From assembly GCA_947497475.1 (NCBI GenBank), contig CANMGS010000001.1:1630909-1694908 (forward strand): a stretch of DNA of 64,000 nt, written 5' to 3'. Source of the stretch: an uncultured Amylibacter sp. GTDB lineage: Bacteria; Pseudomonadota; Alphaproteobacteria; Rhodobacterales; Rhodobacteraceae. Position 1 is the stretch's first letter, and the number at the start of each line of letters is the position of its first letter. The notes beneath the pieces are model-generated. The model worked only from the letters and a program-made list of their open reading frames with translations, ran no database searches and was not told the DNA's origin. Below, piece after piece: positions 59,117 to 64,000 of the stretch. A program made the position numbers and the translations under genes.

Positions 59117-60346
59117 CTACATTAACATGCGCGCTTCGATTGATCTGGTCAGCGGTCGTGCAAATTGCCCGAAATTTTCAGGGCTGTTTGCGAGTTCTGG
59201 GAATATTTCAAATAATTCTGAACGCCCTTTGTCTTCCATGGTGTCGATCGCAAAGCCACCTGGGTAAAAGCTTTCTGATAATGTGCCATTTGCAGTGATC
59301 AGCTCATGGCGGTCAAACAAGATATGTAAGTATTCTGTTTCATCTGTTTCTGGCATTTGGATGATGCTTGTACCATTCACCAGATATTTTGCAGCGGTTA
59401 ACGTTTCTGAATGCCCTGTAATCAAACGCACACGCGGGCCAGTGACGAACATACGGTGTTGCGGTGAGACATATAAATCTTGGTTTGGGCATCCAAGTCC
59501 GAATGCATCTTTGCGAATTAGAATAGGACGCAAATGAGGATATGCATAGAGACGCGCGCCCGTTATGTGTTTGCGCCCGATCCAACGAATAGCTTGCAGG
59601 CCGTTGTCTTTGGTGATGACCAAATCCCCGACGCATAAATCCTCGACTTTGAAGCTGCCCAATGGAGTGGCTATTTTAGTGCCAGCCACGAAACAGACGA
59701 CATCGGGGAATGTAAGATCAAAGCCTGAGCCACCAGTGTTTGGATTATTATTGCCGCCGCCATTGGCGACAGTCCAATCCGCAGTATTTGAAATCGCATC
59801 TATTAATTCTTGTTGAGTTGCAGGATTGGGTAACCCACCATCAGCGGTGAATTCCATGTAGTCATTGTCGCCATCAATAATAATGGCACCATTGCTGGTG
59901 GTTAATCCTGTTCCTGTTAAGTTTGGTGTTTGAGTGTTACCGCCATCTGCTTCGTTGCCGATCACGCCAATGAAATTGGTTGGCGTTAAATCATTACTCG
60001 CGTCGACTGTGCCTTGAACGGCCCAAAACATTTCATTGGCCCCTGCGAGTTGCCCACCGCCACGTATATAATCAGTGATGCCGCTTCCCGAGCCGCCGAC
60101 AGTCACTTCTGCACCGCCTGGATTGCGGAACATATCAATTGTAATCACTGTACCCGCGGGAATACCACCCGCGGGTACCTCCCATTCAATGAGCTGTTCA
60201 TTGCCAATAAATTGGGTTCCATCCCATTCATCATCGGTAAAATAGATGATTTCACCTGCCGCGATATCGGTGGTGGCAAGCATTGCAGCATCATCGTTGT
60301 CAGTGTCCCAACCAACGAACATTAAATCACCTGGATTTAGTGCCAT
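59117..60346 (-). CDS. Hint-domain protein with a different N-terminal domain
   Basis: The N-terminal half of this 409-residue protein (about 1-200) is not the RTX-like type. It reads MALNPGDLMFVGWDTDNDDAAM, has a TDIAAGEIIYFTDDEWDG segment and ends in a Gly/Asn-rich linker. The form recalls beta-rich lamin-tail-like or adhesion modules. The Hint domain begins at Cys218 (DVVCFVAGTKIATPLG) with LYVSPQHRMFVTGPRV. It is convergent with paralogue 2 (10 bp between stops), so three Hint genes lie within 7.5 kb. Confidence 0.82.
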   Translation of the reverse strand: MALNPGDLMFVGWDTDNDDAAMLATTDIAAGEIIYFTDDEWDGTQFIGNEQLIEWEVPAGGIPAGTVITIDMFRNPGGAEVTVGGSGSGITDYIRGGGQLAGANEMFWAVQGTVDASNDLTPTNFIGVIGNEADGGNTQTPNLTGTGLTTSNGAIIIDGDNDYMEFTADGGLPNPATQQELIDAISNTADWTVANGGGNNNPNTGGSGFDLTFPDVVCFVAGTKIATPLGSFKVEDLCVGDLVITKDNGLQAIRWIGRKHITGARLYAYPHLRPILIRKDAFGLGCPNQDLYVSPQHRMFVTGPRVRLITGHSETLTAAKYLVNGTSIIQMPETDETEYLHILFDRHELITANGTLSESFYPGGFAIDTMEDKGRSELFEIFPELANSPENFGQFARPLTRSIEARMLM

Positions 60347-60532
60347 GATGCGCCCTGCCTAAATGGTTTTTAAATATATTAGCTCAGAATATAGGTTTGA
60401 TCCGCGCAATTTAAAGGCGATCATGTGGCAAAAGCTTGTTTGAGCGGCATTCAGCCCCTTTGCAGACTTGACAAAAGTCCCCCAAACTTGTGTATCGGCT
60501 AAAATGGATTAACCCCTGAAGGGATGCTTGAA

Positions 60533-62314
60533 ATGCACGCTTATCGTAGCCACACTTGCGCTGGTCTTAATGCTTCTAATGTTGGCGAAACTGTTCGTCT
60601 GTCTGGTTGGGTACACCGTGTGCGCGATCACGGCGGTGTATTGTTTATCGATTTGCGCGATCATTACGGCATCACACAGGTTTTGGCCGATGGTGACAGC
60701 CCAGTTTTTGCAGAGCTGGAAAAGGTGCGTTCTGAATGGTGTATCCGTATTGATGGCACAGTTAAGGCGCGTGATCCTGAGTTGGTAAATAAGAATATTC
60801 CAACGGGCGAGATCGAGATATATATCCGCGATTTAGAAGTTCTTGGCGCGTCCGAAGAGCTGCCATTGCAAGTGTTTGGCGAGCCAGATTTTCCAGAAGA
60901 AACACGTTTGAAATACCGTTTCTTGGATTTGCGTCGTGACACGTTGCACAACAATATTATTCTGCGTTCAAACGTTGTTAAATCCATTCGCAACCGTATG
61001 GATGACCAAGGCTTTAACGAGTTCCAAACACCAATCATTACGGCGTCTTCTCCTGAAGGTGCGCGCGACTTCTTGGTGCCATCGCGTTTGCACCCCGGTA
61101 AGTTCTATGCGTTGCCGCAAGCCCCGCAGCAGTTCAAACAGATGATCATGGTCGCGGGTTTTGATAAATACTTCCAAATCGCACCTTGTTTCCGCGATGA
61201 AGATCCGCGTGCTGACCGTTCGCCAACGGATTTTTACCAGTTGGATTTGGAGATGTCTTTTGTCAGCCAACAAGACGTGTTCGATACGATCGAACCAGTG
61301 ATCAAAGGTGTGTTTGAAGAGTTTGGTAAAGGTCGCCCTGTTTCACAGGACTGGCCGCAGATTTCGTATAAAGATGCAGCGCTTTGGTATGGGACTGATA
61401 AACCAGACCTTCGGAACCCGATTAAGATGCAAGTTGTGTCTGAACATTTCGCTGGATCAGGGTTTAAGATTTTCGCAAGCTTGCTGGAAAACGAAGGCAC
61501 TGAAATTCGCGCAATTCCTGCACCAAAAGGCGGGTCACGCAAGTTCTGTGACCGTATGAATAAATTTGCGCAACAAGAAGGTCTGCCAGGTATGGGCTAT
61601 ATCTTCTGGCGTGATCAGGGCGAAGGCATGGAAGCAGCTGGTCCTTTGGCAAAGAACATTGGTCCAGAGCGTACGGAAGCGATCCGTCAGCAGCTTGGTC
61701 TAGAAGTGGGCGATGCAGCGTTTTTCTTGGGCGGTAAGCCAGCAGCATTCGAAGGTGTTGCAGGGCGTGCGCGGACTGTGATCGGTGAAGAGTTGGAGTT
61801 GACAAATAAAGACAGCTTTGAGTTTGCTTGGATCGTAGATTTCCCAATGTATGAGCGGGATGAGGAAACAGGTACTGTTGATTTCAGCCACAACCCGTTT
61901 TCTATGCCACAAGGTGGTATGGATGCGCTGGGGGCGGATGATCCTGAGAGCATTTTGGGGTATCAATATGACTTGGCCTGTAACGGCTACGAGTTGATTT
62001 CTGGTGCTATTCGGAACCACAAGCCAGAGATTATGTATAAAGCCTTTGAATTGGCGGGTTATCCGAAGGAAGAAGTTGAAAAACGGTTCGGTGGCATGGT
62101 GAATGCGTTCACTTATGGGGCGCCTCCACATGGTGGTTGCGCGGCGGGGATCGACCGTATTGTGATGTTGTTGGCTGATGAAGCAAACATTCGTCAGGTC
62201 ATCATGTTCCCGATGAACCAACGTGCGGAAGATTTGATGTTGGGTGGGCCGTCTGAGCCGACCAACGAACAGCTGCGTGAGTTGGGCTTGCGGGTGTTGC
62301 CGCAGGAAGACTAA
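60533..62314 (+). CDS. aspS: Aspartyl-tRNA synthetase
   Basis: This 593-residue class IIb synthetase has the N-terminal OB fold ([22 protein letters not shown]), motif 2 [19 protein letters not shown], a bacterial GAD insertion (about 290-420) and motif 3 [13 protein letters not shown]. An ATG at 60524 is in frame; AAGGG 9 nt before the ATG at 60533 favours that one. In alphaproteobacteria this type is often non-discriminating and also charges tRNA-Asn; which form this is cannot be settled by eye. Confidence 0.96.
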   Translation: MHAYRSHTCAGLNASNVGETVRLSGWVHRVRDHGGVLFIDLRDHYGITQVLADGDSPVFAELEKVRSEWCIRIDGTVKARDPELVNKNIPTGEIEIYIRDLEVLGASEELPLQVFGEPDFPEETRLKYRFLDLRRDTLHNNIILRSNVVKSIRNRMDDQGFNEFQTPIITASSPEGARDFLVPSRLHPGKFYALPQAPQQFKQMIMVAGFDKYFQIAPCFRDEDPRADRSPTDFYQLDLEMSFVSQQDVFDTIEPVIKGVFEEFGKGRPVSQDWPQISYKDAALWYGTDKPDLRNPIKMQVVSEHFAGSGFKIFASLLENEGTEIRAIPAPKGGSRKFCDRMNKFAQQEGLPGMGYIFWRDQGEGMEAAGPLAKNIGPERTEAIRQQLGLEVGDAAFFLGGKPAAFEGVAGRARTVIGEELELTNKDSFEFAWIVDFPMYERDEETGTVDFSHNPFSMPQGGMDALGADDPESILGYQYDLACNGYELISGAIRNHKPEIMYKAFELAGYPKEEVEKRFGGMVNAFTYGAPPHGGCAAGIDRIVMLLADEANIRQVIMFPMNQRAEDLMLGGPSEPTNEQLRELGLRVLPQED

Positions 62315-62329
62315 TACTTCAGGATACAG

Positions 62330-62355
62330 CCCTGTGTCCCAATCGGGACATAGGG
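62330..62355 (+). terminator. Likely terminator of aspS
   Basis: An 11-bp stem (62330-62340 and 62345-62355, one G-U pair) has a 4-nt AATC loop, 16 nt after the aspS stop. The T-run after it is poor, so termination strength is uncertain. Confidence 0.6.
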
Positions 62356-62450
62356 TTAAGATATTGTTTTAAAATATAATATGAAATTTAAATTCTTATT
62401 CTTGACCTATTTTTCGGATTGAGAAATACTTTTTCAGGGGAATTTATTTT

Positions 62451-64000
62451 ATGCTATTTGAAACAACCGATAAAAAAATCAAATATATTGTCGAGCAAAT
62501 CCGCAATGCCAAATCAACACGGTTTATTATTGGTGCGGGTGCATCAAGGTCTGCGGGTGTTTTAACTGCATCCGAAATGGTTTCTGAAATATCTGAAAAA
62601 TATTCGGAGCTTGTTGGCAGTTTGCCTGAAAAGGATCAAAAAGATTACGGCAAGGTTATGCGTTTGCTGAATCCATCGCAGCGCGAGGAATATATCAAGC
62701 CGTTGTTGCGGGATGCGAAAATTAATTGGGGACAAATTGCGCTTGCGTCTTTGATTGCCAATGACCATGTATCATCGGTTTTAACGTTTAACTTTGACCT
62801 GATATTGGAACGGGCCAGTGCGTTGCTGGGGTTACAAGTGCCTGTTTATGATTTTGGGGTTGCGCCAACAGATAATGTGCGCCGGTTGGCAAGCCCTTCT
62901 ATCGTTCACTTGCACGGTCAAAGTTTTGGTATGGTGCTGCTGAATACGGATGATGAAACAAAAGATCATAAGAAGGCAATCGAACCGATATTAAAGGAAA
63001 CCGTGCAAGAGCATTTGACCGTAGTGATTGGATATAGCGGTGTGAATGACAGTGCGTTTGATGTGATTGCCGATAAATTCAATTCGGAATGTGGGCTTTT
63101 GTGGTTAGGCCGATCCGAAGCAGCACCAGATCACTTAGAGCCACTGATCAAACAAGATTATGCTGATTATATTGGTGGCTTGGATTTTGATTATGCAATG
63201 ATTGAATTGGCCAAAGGGTTGCAAGCTTGGCCTGCGCCCTTGTTCGATAACCCAATGAAACATTTGATTTCCGAACTTGAACCTGTGACGGAGTACCCTG
63301 TTATGGAAGGGGCGGATCATTACGATATTCTGTCTGCGATGCGCGTGCGTTTGGATCAATTGGGGGATGATTGGGAGGAAGATGCTGATTGTACGAATGA
63401 AGCATTGTCCTATCTGTTTGGTAAACATATCGACGAAGAAGCTATGGAAAAGCTTAGCGATAAGTCGGCAGAGTTGTCGAATATTGCAAAGATCAGTCTA
63501 TATTGGGTCTGTGTCAGATATTCAGCGGAATATGGTGAAGGATGTGAGTATCAAAAGGCCATTGCTTATGCTGAGTATGGTTTGAGATTTAATGATGAAG
63601 GTCACGAAACCCTCTACAATTGGGGTGTTGCGCTGAGTGCTCTGGGGCGTAAGGAAGAAGCGATTGAGAAATATGCGGCGGCTGTTGAGATCAATCCTGA
63701 GAAACATGAAGCCCTCAATAATTGGGGTAATGCGCTGAGTGATCTTGGGCGTAAGGAAGAAGCGATTGAGAAATATGCTGCGGCTGTTGAGATCAATCCT
63801 GAGAAACATGAAGCCCTCAACAATTGGGGTGTTGCGCTGAGTGATCTTGGGCGTAAGGAAGAAGCGATTGAGAAATATGCGGCGGCTGTTGAGATCAATC
63901 CTGAGAAACATGAAGCCCTCTACAATTGGGGTAATGCGCTGAGTGATCTTGGGCGTAAGGAAGAAGCGATTGAGAAATATGCTGCGGCTGTTGAGATCAA
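62451..64000 (+). CDS. SIR2-domain protein with C-terminal TPR repeats (incomplete at window end)
   Basis: The frame stays open to the window edge (516 codons visible). The N-terminal SIR2-like domain shows FIIGAGASRSAG (28-32 core), LTFNFDLILERA (Asn114, Asp116), VHLHGQ (His155) and VVIGYSGVND, so the NAD-binding and catalytic residues look intact. A helical linker (about 230-384) leads to tandem 34-residue TPR units of pattern NWGVALSALGRKEEAIEKYA. SIR2-TPR architecture is known from anti-phage NADase effectors, where repeats sense phage parts; that role is an inference here. AGGGGAA stands before the ATG. No partner gene is visible before the edge. Confidence 0.85.
   Translation, partial: MLFETTDKKIKYIVEQIRNAKSTRFIIGAGASRSAGVLTASEMVSEISEKYSELVGSLPEKDQKDYGKVMRLLNPSQREEYIKPLLRDAKINWGQIALASLIANDHVSSVLTFNFDLILERASALLGLQVPVYDFGVAPTDNVRRLASPSIVHLHGQSFGMVLLNTDDETKDHKKAIEPILKETVQEHLTVVIGYSGVNDSAFDVIADKFNSECGLLWLGRSEAAPDHLEPLIKQDYADYIGGLDFDYAMIELAKGLQAWPAPLFDNPMKHLISELEPVTEYPVMEGADHYDILSAMRVRLDQLGDDWEEDADCTNEALSYLFGKHIDEEAMEKLSDKSAELSNIAKISLYWVCVRYSAEYGEGCEYQKAIAYAEYGLRFNDEGHETLYNWGVALSALGRKEEAIEKYAAAVEINPEKHEALNNWGNALSDLGRKEEAIEKYAAAVEINPEKHEALNNWGVALSDLGRKEEAIEKYAAAVEINPEKHEALYNWGNALSDLGRKEEAIEKYAAAVEI
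63603..64000 (+). repeat. Near-identical 102-bp tandem repeats encoding TPR units
   Basis: Units start at 63603, 63705, 63807 and 63909 (the last cut by the window end). Each is exactly 102 bp (34 codons) and differs from its neighbours at only a few positions, mainly near the NNWGN/YNWGV part. The high nucleotide identity points to recent duplication or gene conversion. Copy number may vary between strains and could be wrong in a short-read assembly. Confidence 0.93.

Noticed and set aside
63522..63911. Minus-strand repeat ORFs
   Set aside because: They are shadows of the plus-strand TPR repeats and have no ribosome site.
63603..64000. CRISPR-like array
   Set aside because: The repeat is contiguous 102-bp coding sequence in frame with the SIR2 gene and has no spacers.

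Overview
The window reads as chromosomal DNA of an alphaproteobacterium, most probably a Rhodobacterales/Roseobacter-group member with a fairly AT-rich genome. The evidence is the gene content and order: an F1-only ATP synthase operon (atpHAGDC, with no F0 genes beside it), a fused ATP sulfurylase/APS kinase, DUF2125, extensin-like, DUF1150, YdcH, UbiK and DUF2161 proteins, several proteins with C-terminal Hint (Hedgehog/intein) domains, and a CIRCE-controlled groESL. Genes are dense, with many 4-bp or TAATG overlaps. I see no tRNA, rRNA, CRISPR array, transposase or integrase. The species cannot be named from the sequence alone.

Layout. 1-4.8 kb: hisC-tyrC (histidine/tyrosine synthesis), an extensin-like protein, a DUF2125 protein and a ChaC-type cyclotransferase. 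4.8-10.5 kb: NfeD/SPFH membrane-quality pair, an ExbB/MotA-like plus MotB/OmpA-like proton-channel pair, and a membrane adenylate cyclase. 10.5-15.4 kb: clpA, an unknown conserved gene, gloB and a methyltransferase. 15.4-21 kb: atpHAGDC followed by an H-type lectin gene. 21-27.2 kb: prs, a DsbA-fold isomerase, a beta-hydroxyacid dehydrogenase, a Cys-cluster protein, a DUF2161 nuclease-fold protein, ribF, a HAD phosphatase and a secreted two-repeat protein. 27.2-34.3 kb: groESL with CIRCE, a DMT transporter, a frameshifted lipase, purEK, YdcH, and a small heat-shock protein with DUF1150. 34.3-46 kb: sulfate activation, trxB, an Lrp regulator, lgt-midA-pgeF, ubiK, a CueR-type copper regulator divergent from a DUF4396 membrane protein, ybjN-like, proC, csaA, a rhodanese and a FabH-like synthase.

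The most accessory part is about 46.1-49.3 kb, between fabH-like and carB. It holds a five-copy 11-bp helically phased repeat in front of a BrnA-type antitoxin gene that has no BrnT partner. A strongly structured, terminator-ended segment with no convincing ORF follows, then a small ORF. Next comes a compact, AT-rich three-gene operon (putative RelE/HigB-like toxin, Xre antitoxin, unknown third gene) and a class 3 lipase.

49.3-60.4 kb: carB, three Hint-domain proteins (two are close paralogues with glycine/aspartate-rich RTX-like repeats), an ADP-ribosylglycohydrolase, a VOC protein and pabB-pabC. 60.4-64 kb: aspS, then a SIR2-domain protein with near-identical 102-bp tandem TPR repeats that runs off the window. 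It resembles the effector architecture of several anti-phage systems and is, with the 46-49 kb island, the best candidate for an undescribed system.
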